Source of the DNA: Microbacterium sp. 67-17
GTDB taxonomy: Bacteria; Actinomycetota; Actinomycetes; Actinomycetales; Microbacteriaceae
Reading direction: 5' to 3'
NCBI RefSeq assembly: GCF_001898325.1
Contig: NZ_MKTR01000006.1
Span: 13,610 to 77,609 of the forward strand
Length of the DNA stretch: 64,000 bases
The notes beneath the pieces are model-generated. The model worked only from the letters and a program-made list of their open reading frames with translations, ran no database searches and was not told the DNA's origin. Of the stretch, positions 53,813-62,987 are shown in pieces (the stretch's first letter is position 1; every line of letters starts with the position of its first letter). The position numbers and the translations under genes were made by a program.

Positions 53813-53837
53813 GCATATTCTCGATGGAGGAATATGC
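53813..53837 (-). promoter_or_regulatory. PadR promoter and inverted-repeat operator
   Basis: GCATATTC and GAATATGC (9-nt loop) form a perfect 8-bp inverted repeat lying between the -35 (TTGGCA at 53840-53835) and -10 (TATGCT at 53817-53812) on the minus strand. A repressor bound here would block the promoter. Confidence 0.75.
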
Positions 53838-53909
53838 CAAGTACCGCGACCGAGCCGCACAGCGCGCCGAGGGAGATCCACAGCGGGTCCGACCTAGGAT
53901 TGTCGGGTC

Positions 53910-55316
53910 ATGATCAGACCCGACCTCAGCCTCCCGATTCCCGAGTCCATCGAGGCAGCGCATTTCATCGGTATCGGCGGCTCGGGGATGTCGGGTCTTG
54001 CGGGAATGTTCCTGGATCGCGGCATCCGGGTCTCGGGCTCGGACCGCGCCGACAGTGCGGCGCTCCAGGCCCTCGCTGCCCGCGGAGCCCGCGTCCACGT
54101 CGGCCACGATGCCGCGCACCTGCAGGATGCCGACACCGTCATCCACACCGGGGCAATCTGGCCTGAGAACCCTGAGTTCGTCACGGCGAAGGAACGCGGG
54201 CTGCCCGTCATCCATCGCTCGCAGGCGCTCTACTGGCTGATCGGCCGCCGGCCGCTGGTCTCTGTCGCGGGTGCGCACGGTAAGACCACCTCGACAGGGA
54301 TGATCGTCACGGCGTTGCGTGCGCTGGGTGCCGATCCGAGCTTCGTCAACGGGGGAGTCATCGCCGATCTCGGCGTCTCCAGCGGCACCGGTGCTGACGA
54401 TCTGTTCGTCATCGAAGCCGATGAGTCCGACGGCACGTTCCTGCTCTACGACACCGCGATCGCGCTCATCACGAACATCGACCCCGACCACCTGGATCAC
54501 TGGGGGAGTCGGGAGGCCTTCGATGCCGCGTTCGCGAGCTTTGCGAACAAGGCGCGCGAAGCCGTTGTGCTCTCATCGGATGATGAGGGTGCGCGTCGCA
54601 TCCTTCCCCACCTCACCCACCCGCGGGTCGTCACCTTCGGTAAGGCCGAGGATGCCGACGTGCGCGTGCACGTTATCCGTACCGACGGACCGGTGTCGTT
54701 CGAGCTGACCCATGACGGGCAGACGGTCTCGGGCGCGCTGGCGATTCCCGGAGAGCACAACGCGGTAAACGCGGCGGGAGCCGTGGCTGCGCTCCTGACC
54801 CTCGGGCATGACTTCTCCGCCGCCGTGAAGGCCGTCGAGAGCTTCGGCGGAACGGTGCGCCGCTTCGAACTCCACGGGATCGAGCGCGGCGTGAGCGTCT
54901 ACGACGACTACGCCCATCATCCGACCGAGGTCGCTGCGGCCCTCGCTGCAGCCCGCACTGTCGTCGGTGATGGACGCATCATTGCGCTGCACCAGCCCCA
55001 CACCTATTCGCGAACGCAACAGATGGCCGCGGAGTTCGCCGAGGTGCTCGAGACCTACGCGGATCACACCGTGGTGCTCGATGTGTACGGCGCGCGAGAG
55101 GACCCGATCCCGGGAGTGACCGGCGAACTCGTGTCGAGTCGGTTCACGGATGCCGATCGCGTCCATTTCGAACCGGATTGGGCTACTGCGGCTGCCTACA
55201 CGGCCTCGGTAGCGCGGGATGGGGACTACATCATCACGCTCGGCTGCGGCAACGTCTACCTCATCATTCCCGATGTGCTCGCCGCGCTCGGCCGGCAGGG
55301 CGCACCGGCGGAGTAG
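53910..55316 (+). CDS. murC: UDP-MurNAc L-alanine ligase
   Basis: The 468-residue ligase adds L-Ala to UDP-MurNAc. It has the N-terminal IESAHFIG-type motif [20 protein letters not shown], the ATP loop [45 protein letters not shown] and the C-terminal [17 protein letters not shown] with HQPHTYSRT. Complete and correctly placed after the inserted block. ftsQ follows after 2 nt. Confidence 0.96.
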   Translation: MIRPDLSLPIPESIEAAHFIGIGGSGMSGLAGMFLDRGIRVSGSDRADSAALQALAARGARVHVGHDAAHLQDADTVIHTGAIWPENPEFVTAKERGLPVIHRSQALYWLIGRRPLVSVAGAHGKTTSTGMIVTALRALGADPSFVNGGVIADLGVSSGTGADDLFVIEADESDGTFLLYDTAIALITNIDPDHLDHWGSREAFDAAFASFANKAREAVVLSSDDEGARRILPHLTHPRVVTFGKAEDADVRVHVIRTDGPVSFELTHDGQTVSGALAIPGEHNAVNAAGAVAALLTLGHDFSAAVKAVESFGGTVRRFELHGIERGVSVYDDYAHHPTEVAAALAAARTVVGDGRIIALHQPHTYSRTQQMAAEFAEVLETYADHTVVLDVYGAREDPIPGVTGELVSSRFTDADRVHFEPDWATAAAYTASVARDGDYIITLGCGNVYLIIPDVLAALGRQGAPAE

Positions 55317-55318
55317 CC

Positions 55319-56461
55319 GTGCGCCGGCCGACCCCGCTCCCGCCCTCCGGGCCCCCATCGGGCGCTGACGACAATGCCTCCTCGCCCCCGCAATCCGGCA
55401 CGCGGGGGAGGCGCCGCAACTCGCTCGATGCAGATGTACCTGCCGGCGCTGAGCTTGCGGGTGAACCGGTATCCGTTCCTGTCGAGAGCGCTGTGACGGA
55501 GCCGATCGACCTCCGGGGAGTCGCCGGTCCCGCACCGATCTGGCCCCCTGCATCGGATGCCGACACCGGCATCCTGGCCTCGGGCGCAGCATCCGTCTCG
55601 CCCGGTCTGCCTGCAGGGGGTGCCGGAGATGGAGCGCCCGGAGCTGCCGAGCCGCTCCCCGGAGAGTCGGACGCGACGGAAGCGGCCGGGCCCGAAGCGG
55701 TTGGTATGCGCGACGTGTGGCGGGCTGCGCGCGCTCGGCGGCGTGCACTCAAGTCCGAGGTGCGGCGATTCACCGTCCGCGCTCGTCGGCGACGTGCCAT
55801 CTGGCTGGGCTCCATCGCTGCTGTCGTGCTTGTCGCCCTGGGCAGTGTCGCCGCGGCGTACAGCCCCCTCTTCGCCGTCGAGACGATCACGGTAGCGGGG
55901 GCTCAGCAACTGGATGCCGCGGCAGTGTCCGACGCGCTCTCGTCGCAGCTCGGTACCCCCTTGCCGCTCGTGGACGAGAGTGCCATCAAGGCGGCGCTGG
56001 TCGCGTTCCCGCTCGTCGAGTCCTACACTGTCGAAGCTCGGCCGCCGCATGATCTGGTCGTGCGGGTCGTTGAACGCACCCCGATCGGGGTGATCGCGTC
56101 GCCCGCCGGGTACACCCTCGTGGATGCCGCAGGCGTCGCGCTCTCGACCACACAGACCCCGGCGCCCGGACGGCCTATGCTGCAGGTCACGGGTGGAACG
56201 GCATCCGAGGCCTTCGCAGCAGTCGGCCACGTGCTGCGATCGCTGCCCGACACGATCATGTCTCAGGTGACGGAGGCCTCGGCAACGACACCGAACGACG
56301 TGACGCTCACCCTCGGCGGAACCGGCACCCAGATCGTCTGGGGCAACACTGACGAATCCTCGAACAAGGCGGTCGCGCTGGCCGCGGCGATGACGTCGCG
56401 CCCGCCCGACACGGTGTCGCGCTACGACGTCTCGTCGCCGTCAGCGGTCGTCATCCAGTGA
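55319..56461 (+). CDS. ftsQ: Division protein FtsQ
   Basis: The 380-residue protein has a long Pro/Ala-rich cytoplasmic tail (residues 1-150), a single membrane helix (about 158-180, AIWLGSIAAVVLVALGSVAA) and an extracellular POTRA domain (YSPLFAVETITVAGAQQLDA, FPLVESYTVEARPPHDLVVRV). The rest is the beta domain (TQIVWGNTDESSNKAVALAA). The long proline-rich tail is an actinobacterial feature. The start is GTG 55319, 2 nt after murC. FtsQ links the Z ring to the synthase. Confidence 0.93.
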   Translation: MRRPTPLPPSGPPSGADDNASSPPQSGTRGRRRNSLDADVPAGAELAGEPVSVPVESAVTEPIDLRGVAGPAPIWPPASDADTGILASGAASVSPGLPAGGAGDGAPGAAEPLPGESDATEAAGPEAVGMRDVWRAARARRRALKSEVRRFTVRARRRRAIWLGSIAAVVLVALGSVAAAYSPLFAVETITVAGAQQLDAAAVSDALSSQLGTPLPLVDESAIKAALVAFPLVESYTVEARPPHDLVVRVVERTPIGVIASPAGYTLVDAAGVALSTTQTPAPGRPMLQVTGGTASEAFAAVGHVLRSLPDTIMSQVTEASATTPNDVTLTLGGTGTQIVWGNTDESSNKAVALAAAMTSRPPDTVSRYDVSSPSAVVIQ

Positions 56462-56593
56462 TCTGCTGATCTCGCTGGCCCGAGCGGGCGCACGAACGAA
56501 CGGGATGTGCGACACGCCCCCGCAAGCGCGCGGAATCGGGCGAGTCGACGCTTAGCTTCGTGTCTAGGAAATACATACCCAGCAATACTTTAT

Positions 56594-56608
56594 ACCTCCA
56601 GTTGAGGT
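56594..56608. promoter_or_regulatory. Dyad in the ftsZ leader, possible MerR/FtsR site
   Basis: ACCTC-CAGTT-GAGGT is an inverted repeat of the ACCT...AGGT type seen at MerR-family sites. It overlaps a TATACC -10-like element at 56591-56596 and is followed by GAGGTTGAAGGTT, about 34 nt before the ftsZ start. Which regulator binds is not known. Confidence 0.4.
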
Positions 56609-56641
56609 TGAAGGTTGCAGGACACGAGCACAGGAGTCGGC

Positions 56642-57775
56642 ATGAGCCAGAACCAGAACTACCTTGCAGTCATCAAGGTGGTCGGCGTCGGTGGCGGAGG
56701 CGTCAACGCCGTGAACCGGATGATCGAGCTCGGCCTGCGCGGGGTCGAGTTCATCGCCGTCAACACTGACGCTCAGGCACTGCTGATGAGCGATGCCGAC
56801 GTCAAACTCGACGTCGGACGTGAACTCACCCGAGGGCTGGGAGCCGGCGCCGACCCCGAGGTGGGTCGCCGTGCCGCCGAGGACCACACCGAAGAGATCG
56901 AGGAGGCGCTCCGCGGCGCCGACATGGTCTTCGTCACCGCCGGTGAAGGTGGCGGAACCGGCACGGGCGGTGCGCCTGTCGTCGCCAAGATCGCGAAGTC
57001 GATCGGCGCGCTCACGATCGGTGTCGTCACCAAGCCCTTCTCGTTCGAGGGCCGCCGCCGCCAGAGCCAGGCCGAGTCGGGCGTGTCGCGGCTGAAGGAA
57101 GAGGTCGACACCCTCATCGTGGTGCCCAACGACCGTCTGCTCGAGATCAGCGACCGTGGCATCTCGATGATCGAAGCTTTCGCCACCGCTGACCAGGTGC
57201 TGCTGGCCGGTGTCCAGGGCATCACCGACCTCATCACGACACCTGGGCTCATCAACCTGGACTTCGCCGACGTCAAATCGGTCATGCAGGGCGCGGGCTC
57301 GGCCCTCATGGGAATCGGCTCGGCGCGCGGTGCAGACCGCGCGATCAAGGCCGCAGAGCTTGCCGTCGAGTCGCCGCTGCTCGAGGCATCCATCGAGGGT
57401 GCGCACGGCGTGCTGCTGTCGATCCAGGGCGGCTCCAATCTCGGCATCTTCGAGATCAACGACGCCGCCCAGCTCGTCAAAGAAGCTGCCCACCCCGAGG
57501 CCAACATCATCTTCGGTACCGTGATCGATGACACACTCGGCGACGAGGTGCGCGTCACGGTGATCGCCGCCGGGTTCGACGGTGGCGAGCCGCTGACGCG
57601 GCCGGATGCCACGCCGGTGATCCGTCGGGAGCCCGTCGAGCAGCAGGTCGCCGCAAGCTCCGAAGACGAGCCGCAGCGTCCCGAGCAGCTGGCTCCGGTG
57701 CCCTCGATCTCGGATGCAGCCTACGATTCGGCGTTCGGGGACGACGACCTCGACATCCCCGACTTCCTGAAGTGA
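56642..57775 (+). CDS. ftsZ: Cell division GTPase FtsZ
   Basis: The 377-residue tubulin homologue forms the Z ring. It has the GTP-binding [24 protein letters not shown] and the tubulin signature [10 protein letters not shown] at residues 103-112, the T7 loop [13 protein letters not shown], and a C-terminal tail [11 protein letters not shown] that binds FtsW and SepF. ATG 56642 has AGGAG 8 nt upstream; an earlier start at 56615 lacks one. It follows a 180-bp gap with a probable own promoter. Confidence 0.97.
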   Translation: MSQNQNYLAVIKVVGVGGGGVNAVNRMIELGLRGVEFIAVNTDAQALLMSDADVKLDVGRELTRGLGAGADPEVGRRAAEDHTEEIEEALRGADMVFVTAGEGGGTGTGGAPVVAKIAKSIGALTIGVVTKPFSFEGRRRQSQAESGVSRLKEEVDTLIVVPNDRLLEISDRGISMIEAFATADQVLLAGVQGITDLITTPGLINLDFADVKSVMQGAGSALMGIGSARGADRAIKAAELAVESPLLEASIEGAHGVLLSIQGGSNLGIFEINDAAQLVKEAAHPEANIIFGTVIDDTLGDEVRVTVIAAGFDGGEPLTRPDATPVIRREPVEQQVAASSEDEPQRPEQLAPVPSISDAAYDSAFGDDDLDIPDFLK

Positions 57776-57818
57776 CCGCATCCGCGCCAGCGAGGGTGCG
57801 TGACTCGGGGCGACAGTC

Positions 57819-58508
57819 GTGAGCGGGCCGGAGGTGCCGCTCGCGGATCGTCTGGCGTCGATCGATGACCGTATCGCGACTGCCGCACGAGCTGCGGGAC
57901 GCTCTGCCGAAGACATCACCCGCATCGTGGTGACGAAGTTCCATCCGGCAGCGCTGGTTGACGACCTCTACGGGCTCGGCGTACGGGACGTCGGTGAGAA
58001 CCGCGTCCAGGAAGTCCTGGAGAAGGTCGCCGAGGTCGGAGATCTGCCCGACCTGCGATGGCATTTCGTCGGACAACTGCAAACGAACAAGGCACGAGCG
58101 GTTCGACGCGCGGTGTCGGTGATCCATTCGCTCGACCGAGCGAAGCTCGCTGACGCGCTGGGTGTCGAGGGTGAGCCGCCCCTCGACGTGCTGATCCAGG
58201 TGAACCTCACCGCTGACCCCGGCCGCGGGGGAGTCGCTCCAGAAAATCTCTCGGCGCTCGCGGAGCACGCAGCGGGTTGCGCGGGACTGCGCGTCCGAGG
58301 CGTCATGGCGGTTGCTCCGCTGGATGAGGAACCCGCCGCGGCGTTCGAACGGCTTGCCGGCCACGCGCACCTCGTGCGTCGTGTCTTCCCGCACGCCACC
58401 TGGATTTCGGCCGGGATGACCGGCGATTTCGAAGCGGCCATCCATGCCGGCGCGACACACCTGCGCATCGGCACGGCAATCACGGGTCCGCGCCCTGTGC
58501 GCGGTTAA
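57819..58508 (+). CDS. YggS-family PLP-binding protein
   Basis: The 229-residue protein is the alanine-racemase-like YggS/PLPBP that buffers pyridoxal phosphate. It has [10 protein letters not shown] with the PLP lysine, [24 protein letters not shown], and [22 protein letters not shown] at the phosphate site. GTG 57819 is used. In many actinobacteria a pgeF (laccase-like) gene lies between ftsZ and this gene; it is missing here. sepF follows. Confidence 0.92.
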   Translation: MSGPEVPLADRLASIDDRIATAARAAGRSAEDITRIVVTKFHPAALVDDLYGLGVRDVGENRVQEVLEKVAEVGDLPDLRWHFVGQLQTNKARAVRRAVSVIHSLDRAKLADALGVEGEPPLDVLIQVNLTADPGRGGVAPENLSALAEHAAGCAGLRVRGVMAVAPLDEEPAAAFERLAGHAHLVRRVFPHATWISAGMTGDFEAAIHAGATHLRIGTAITGPRPVRG

Positions 58509-58539
58509 CCTCGGAGCAGACGAGCAAACGGAGGATGCG

Positions 58540-59004
58540 ATGTCGAACCCCTTGAAGAAGACCATGGTCTACCTGGGCCTCGCCGATGAGGAAGAGGTCT
58601 ACGACGAAACGCCGGCAGCCGCGCCGACGCGCAAGTCTGCTGCGGCATCCGTCGAGAAGGCCGCTCCAGTCACGCCGATCCACCGTCCGGCGGTTGTTCG
58701 TCAGCCGGCAGTGGGCGCTCTCAACGAGATCGTCACGGTGCACCCCAAGCAGTATCGCGACGCGCAGGTCATCGCCGAGAGCTTCCGTGAGGGCGTTCCC
58801 GTGATCATCAACCTCTCGCAGATGTCAGACGCCGACGCACGCCGTCTCATCGACTTCGCGAGCGGCCTGTCGCTCGGTCTGTATGGCCGCATCGAGCGCG
58901 TGACGAGCAAGGTCTTCCTGCTCTCGCCCGAGAACGTTGCGGTGTCAGGTGAGGGTGCCGTCGCGCAGGCGGACCCGGAGGCGGTTCCTTTCCCGCAGAC
59001 TTGA
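58540..59004 (+). CDS. sepF: Cell division protein SepF
   Basis: The 154-residue protein begins with [19 protein letters not shown], a membrane-binding amphipathic helix with YLGL, then a variable linker and the SepF core ([41 protein letters not shown] and [17 protein letters not shown]). It tethers FtsZ to the membrane in actinobacteria that lack FtsA. GGAGG precedes ATG 58540. Confidence 0.95.
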   Translation: MSNPLKKTMVYLGLADEEEVYDETPAAAPTRKSAAASVEKAAPVTPIHRPAVVRQPAVGALNEIVTVHPKQYRDAQVIAESFREGVPVIINLSQMSDADARRLIDFASGLSLGLYGRIERVTSKVFLLSPENVAVSGEGAVAQADPEAVPFPQT

Positions 59005-59007
59005 TAC

Positions 59008-59307
59008 GTGAACGTCATCCAGATCGTCGCCGGAATCCTCAACGCGGCAGTCCTGATCTACATTCTCGTGCTGCTGGCTCGACTCATTTTCGAGTGGATC
59101 CCCGTCTTCGACCGTGAGTGGCGTCCCCGTGGCGCGATGCTGGTCGTCGCCGAAGGTGTGTACACGGCGACGGATCCTCCGATCCGTTTCCTCCGTCGTT
59201 TCATTCCCCCGTTGCGCATCGGAAGCGTCGCCATCGACTTCGCGTTCGCCCTCACGATGCTCTCGTGCTTCATCCTGCTGTCGGTGACACGCGCCTTCGC
59301 AGGATGA
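59008..59307 (+). CDS. YggT-family membrane protein
   Basis: The 99-residue protein has two membrane segments (residues of about 5-27 and 75-95), with the conserved loop WIPVFDREWRPRGAMLVVAE and TDPPIRFLRRFIPPLRIGS typical of YggT. It sits between sepF and divIVA, as in most actinobacteria, and overlaps neither. Its starting codon is GTG 59008, 3 nt after sepF. Its function is unclear; links to division and osmotic tolerance are reported for homologues. Confidence 0.92.
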   Translation: MNVIQIVAGILNAAVLIYILVLLARLIFEWIPVFDREWRPRGAMLVVAEGVYTATDPPIRFLRRFIPPLRIGSVAIDFAFALTMLSCFILLSVTRAFAG

Positions 59308-59404
59308 ATCCACCCACGACTATGCTTTGCTGTTATCAACCGTCCACAACCGCGTGCCGGAACGCACGATCGGCCAGTGGTCGGGCGAACGAAAGAGGGA
59401 AGAA

Positions 59405-59992
59405 ATGCCACTGACTCCGGATGACGTCGTCACCAAGCAGTTCCAGCACGTCCGGTTCAAGGAAGGGTTCGACCCCGACGAGGTCGATGACTTCCTCGAC
59501 GAGATCGTGGTCGAGTGGCGCAAGGCCCTGGCCGAGAACGAAGAGCTCAAGGCTCGCATCGCCGAGCTCGAGTCGGGCGCTTCCGCTGCCCCCTCCGCAC
59601 CGGTAGAGGCCCCGGTCGAAGAGGCCGCTCCCGCGCCCGCCCCCGCAGCTCCTGCGGGCACCCCGCTTCCCACCGTGGCAAGCGCCGGCCTGCTCGAACT
59701 TGCCCAGCGTCTGCACGACGAGCACGTCGCCGAAGGCCAGGCGCGCCACGACCAGCTGATCGCCGATGCACAGGCCCAGGCGGCCTCGATCATCTCCGAG
59801 GCCGAGACTCGCGGTCGCGACGAGATCGCTCGCCTGGAGACCAAGAAGGCCGAACTGGATGCCCGCATCGGCGAGCTGCGCCAGTTCGAACGCGACTATC
59901 GTTCGCAGCTGCGCGGCTTCATCGAGGGCCACCTGAAGGACCTCGACTCCTCCTCGACCGACAGTGCGTCGGTCGCGAACATCACGAACTGA
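59405..59992 (+). CDS. divIVA: Polar growth protein DivIVA/Wag31
   Basis: The 195-residue protein has the lipid-binding N-terminal domain (LTPDDVVTKQFQHVRFKEGF and PDEVDDFLDEIVVEWR), a Pro/Ala-rich linker (about 58-95, SAAPSAPVEAPVEE) and a coiled-coil C-terminal half (LAQRLHDEHVAEGQARHDQL and ARIGELRQFERDYRSQLR). It marks the growing poles. GAGGGAAGAA precedes ATG 59405. lspA follows. Confidence 0.95.
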   Translation: MPLTPDDVVTKQFQHVRFKEGFDPDEVDDFLDEIVVEWRKALAENEELKARIAELESGASAAPSAPVEAPVEEAAPAPAPAAPAGTPLPTVASAGLLELAQRLHDEHVAEGQARHDQLIADAQAQAASIISEAETRGRDEIARLETKKAELDARIGELRQFERDYRSQLRGFIEGHLKDLDSSSTDSASVANITN

Positions 59993-60000
59993 GGACGCTC

Positions 60001-60759
60001 TTGGCGTCCCGGCCACCCCTGTGTCACGCGGCGGCCGGCATCACGATTGCGCTGCTCGCAATCCTGGTGCTGGCCGTCGACCAGTTCACCAAGTACCTCG
60101 CGCTGACCAATCTCCCGCTGCAGCAATCCGTTCCCGTGCTGGGGGAGTTCCTCCAGTTCTATCTCGTCAAAAACCCGGGTGCTGCCTTCTCGCTCGGCGA
60201 GGGGTACACCTGGATCTTCACGATTGCCCTCGCGGTGGTCGCCGGAGTGATCGTATGGCTCGCCATCACGCGCGTGCAGTCACGCCTGTGGGCGATCGTG
60301 CTGGGACTGCTGCTCGGCGGTGTGCTGGGAAACCTCACCGACCGCCTCTTCCGAGAGCCCGGATTCCCCGTGGGGCACGTCGTAGACTTCATCAACACAC
60401 CGTGGATGTGGTTCTGGATGAGCCCCGCCATCTACAACGTGGCCGACATCTTCATCGTGTCGATGATGATCGGCGTGGCCCTGCTCGTGATCGTAGGAGT
60501 ACAGATGGACGGCAAGCGACACCATCACCATGAAACGAATCCCGCCGAGGAGGAAACCATCCTCGGCGCCGCCGGAGACGAATTCCCTCCCGGTGGCGGA
60601 GTTGCCGGGGGGTTCGACTCCGAGTTCCCCGTCGCCGACCCGTACGCGGGCGTGCCCCGCGACGAGATCGGGCTCCCGCCGCTCACGGAGGCCGAGCAGG
60701 AGGCTGTGGCACGGGAGGCCGACCGGATCGCCGACGAGGAATCCCGCCGCGACTCGTGA
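60001..60759 (+). CDS. lspA: Signal peptidase II with acidic C-terminal extension
   Basis: The 252-residue protein begins at a TTG at 60001, preceded by GAGGA. The catalytic core (residues of about 15-165) has four membrane helices, DQFTKYLAL, the catalytic Asp in GNLTDRLFREPG and the second in YNVADIFI. The last 80 residues are acidic and include a GKRHHHHE cluster, an add-on absent from the compact family form; it may be a regulatory or interaction tail. It removes signal peptides from lipoproteins, including the lipoprotein at 11411. Confidence 0.9.
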   Translation: MASRPPLCHAAAGITIALLAILVLAVDQFTKYLALTNLPLQQSVPVLGEFLQFYLVKNPGAAFSLGEGYTWIFTIALAVVAGVIVWLAITRVQSRLWAIVLGLLLGGVLGNLTDRLFREPGFPVGHVVDFINTPWMWFWMSPAIYNVADIFIVSMMIGVALLVIVGVQMDGKRHHHHETNPAEEETILGAAGDEFPPGGGVAGGFDSEFPVADPYAGVPRDEIGLPPLTEAEQEAVAREADRIADEESRRDS

Positions 60760-60834
60760 GCCGCTTCGCGTGGCGAGCAGTTGCTGTCCCGGACCCTCGG
60801 CGCGCTCGAGACGGCGGCTGACGTGCCGGCGCGG

Positions 60835-61752
60835 ATGTTGCCGGTGCCTGACGGCCTCGATGGAGCCCGTGTCGATGCGGGAGTGGCCAAGATGCTGGGA
60901 TTCTCGCGCTCCTTCGCCGCCGAGGTCGCCGAGGCCGGGGGAGTCAGCGAAAGCGGAAGGATCCTCGGGAAGTCCGACCGCCTGACGGCAGGAACGGTTC
61001 TCGAGGTCGAGTGGACCGATCGTCGTGAGCCCGAAGTCATCCCCGTCGTCGTGCCCGGTTTCGGCATCGTGTACGACGATGACGACATCGTGGTCGTCGA
61101 CAAGCCCGCGGGTGTGGCCGCACACCCGTCGGTGGGCTGGGAAGGCCCCACGGTCCTTGGCGCACTCGCAGCTGCGGGATTCCAGATCGCGACCAGTGGT
61201 GCACCCGAGCGGCAAGGGGTCGTTCACCGCCTGGATGTCGGCACCAGCGGGCTCATGGTCGTCGCCAAATCAGAGCACGCCTATGGCGTCTTGAAGGCGG
61301 CCTTCAAGGACCGCACTGTCGAGAAGATCTATCATGCGGTGGTTCAGGGGCACCCCGATCCGCTCGCGGGCACGATCGATGCGCCGATCGGGCGTCATCC
61401 CTCGCACTCCTGGAAGTTCGCGGTCACCCCCGACGGCAAGCCCTCGATCACCCACTACGAGACCATCGAGGCATTTCCGGGCGCCTCACTGCTGGAGATC
61501 CACCTGGAGACCGGGCGTACCCACCAGATCCGTGTGCATATGGCAGCACACCGGCATCCGTGTGTCGGTGATCCCCTCTACGGCGCCGACCCCACGATGT
61601 CTGAGCGACTGGGCCTCACGCGCCAGTGGCTGCATGCGCACACGCTCGCCTTCGCCCACCCGTCAACCCGCGAGTGGGTCTCGTTCGATTCGCCGTATGC
61701 TCCCGATCTGGCTCATGCGCTGGCAATCCTCCGCGGCGAGGATCTCGCGTGA
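60835..61752 (+). CDS. RluD-type 23S rRNA pseudouridine synthase
   Basis: The 305-residue protein (from ATG 60835; TTG 60781 and GTG 60823 are alternatives) has an S4 domain ([20 protein letters not shown]) and the RluA-family catalytic motif [20 protein letters not shown], with the active Asp in [17 protein letters not shown] and [10 protein letters not shown] complete the fold. It should modify 23S rRNA. Immediate neighbours are lspA (75 nt upstream) and the convergent VKOR gene. Confidence 0.93.
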   Translation: MLPVPDGLDGARVDAGVAKMLGFSRSFAAEVAEAGGVSESGRILGKSDRLTAGTVLEVEWTDRREPEVIPVVVPGFGIVYDDDDIVVVDKPAGVAAHPSVGWEGPTVLGALAAAGFQIATSGAPERQGVVHRLDVGTSGLMVVAKSEHAYGVLKAAFKDRTVEKIYHAVVQGHPDPLAGTIDAPIGRHPSHSWKFAVTPDGKPSITHYETIEAFPGASLLEIHLETGRTHQIRVHMAAHRHPCVGDPLYGADPTMSERLGLTRQWLHAHTLAFAHPSTREWVSFDSPYAPDLAHALAILRGEDLA

Positions 61753-61773
61753 GCGAACTCAGGTCCTGAGGGC

Positions 61774-62367
61774 TCAGAAGCTGCCGAGCAGATCGAGCCG
61801 AAGCTGGGCCGTGATGGCGATGAGCGCGTAGTCGAGCACGGTGGCAAGCAACGCCCACGAGAAGATCACGCTTCCCACGCGCCGCGCCCCGACCGCTTCA
61901 CTCCATACGCCGTCGCGCAGCATCCAGCCTGTCGTGAACCAGAAGAGTGGAATCGTGACCAGCCAGATGATCATGCACCAGGGGCAGAGCGAGCCGTAGA
62001 CGAAGATGCTCTGGAACGCGAAGTAGTGCACGAGAACGAAGGCCCCGGCCACGAAGATGCCGTACGTCCGCCAGTACCAGCGACGAAGACCGGATGGTGA
62101 TGCCAGGCCGCTGACGCCGGCGTAGACGGGTCCGAGGAACAGCACCATGCCCGCTATCGAGTTGCTGAATCCGAGGAGGTTGCCGCCGGGGGAGAGCAGG
62201 TTGGGTCCGCAGGTGACGAGCACGCCCCACTGACACGAGATGATCGCATCCGCGCCGGTGAGCTGGCCGATGTACTCCAGGTACAGGAGGAACGCGACGA
62301 TGGCGCCGAGGATCCCGCCGACGATCCAGAAGACGGCGAGGGCGACGGTGGGTCGGTGCAGGGCCAC
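61774..62367 (-). CDS. VKOR-family disulfide oxidoreductase
   Basis: The 197-residue membrane protein resembles vitamin K epoxide reductase homologues that reoxidise DsbA-like proteins in actinobacteria. It has four to five helices, the loop cysteines C45 and C53 in CQWGVLVTCG, Ser in NSIAG near residue 70 and the active CPWC at 128-131. No thioredoxin domain is fused, so a separate DsbA partner is needed. The start is GTG 62367. It is convergent with the rRNA synthase gene; the NUDIX gene lies upstream on the same strand. Confidence 0.88.
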   Translation of the reverse strand: MALHRPTVALAVFWIVGGILGAIVAFLLYLEYIGQLTGADAIISCQWGVLVTCGPNLLSPGGNLLGFSNSIAGMVLFLGPVYAGVSGLASPSGLRRWYWRTYGIFVAGAFVLVHYFAFQSIFVYGSLCPWCMIIWLVTIPLFWFTTGWMLRDGVWSEAVGARRVGSVIFSWALLATVLDYALIAITAQLRLDLLGSF

Positions 62368-62422
62368 CTGCCCATTCTCGGCACGGTCCAGGGCGGCGCG
62401 TAAGTGGTCGGGCCGGACTTAT

Positions 62423-62920
62423 TCAGGCGGAGGACGACTGCTCGTCGCTGCCCCCGGATACGAACCGCGCCTCGCCGCGCTCGGGGATCGCCGCATCGAT
62501 GCGGGCCCGCATGTCGGCATCCACGTCGCCCAGCGCATCGAGCGGGTACCAGTCGACCTCTGTCATCTCGCCATCGACAGGAACCGGGTCGCCCGAGATC
62601 CACGTGCACCGGAAGGTCAGGTCGAGGTAGTCGCTCTGGTCACCGTTGGCGTACGTGATTCGCGGGATCTGATGCACCCACGAGAGGCGATCGGCACGGA
62701 TGACGACACCTGCCTCTTCGGCAGCCTCTCGCACCGCGGCGTCGGCCGGCTCCTCGCCGGGATCGACGATGCCAGTGATCGGGGTGAGGGCGTGGTTGTC
62801 GGAGCGTCGACCGAGGAGGACCTCGTCATCGCGGATGATGACAGCGGTAACGCCCACGAGCGGGAGCGGGCGAGTTCCGACGAATTGGCGCAGTTCGAGG
62901 ATGAAGTCGGGAGTTGGCAC
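62423..62920 (-). CDS. NUDIX hydrolase
   Basis: The 165-residue protein (from GTG 62920) has a complete Nudix box: G-x5-E-x7-REAAEEAGV in GIVDPGEEPADAAVREAAEE. The strand VGVTAVIIRDDEVLLGRRSD precedes it. A longer frame extends upstream to 63058 over the start of dnaE, which is less likely. It hydrolyses nucleoside diphosphate-linked compounds; the substrate is not readable here. It is divergent from dnaE. Confidence 0.88.
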   Translation of the reverse strand: MPTPDFILELRQFVGTRPLPLVGVTAVIIRDDEVLLGRRSDNHALTPITGIVDPGEEPADAAVREAAEEAGVVIRADRLSWVHQIPRITYANGDQSDYLDLTFRCTWISGDPVPVDGEMTEVDWYPLDALGDVDADMRARIDAAIPERGEARFVSGGSDEQSSSA

Positions 62921-62987
62921 ACGGTAACCGTAGCCGTCTCGGCGGGCCGGCTGAGCCGGCGTCCGAGCCCGAACGTAGACTCTCGGC

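Noticed and set aside
61758..61770. CTCAGG-T-CCTGAG palindrome between convergent genes
   Set aside because: 6-bp arms in GC-rich DNA are common by chance; a terminator role is possible but weak.
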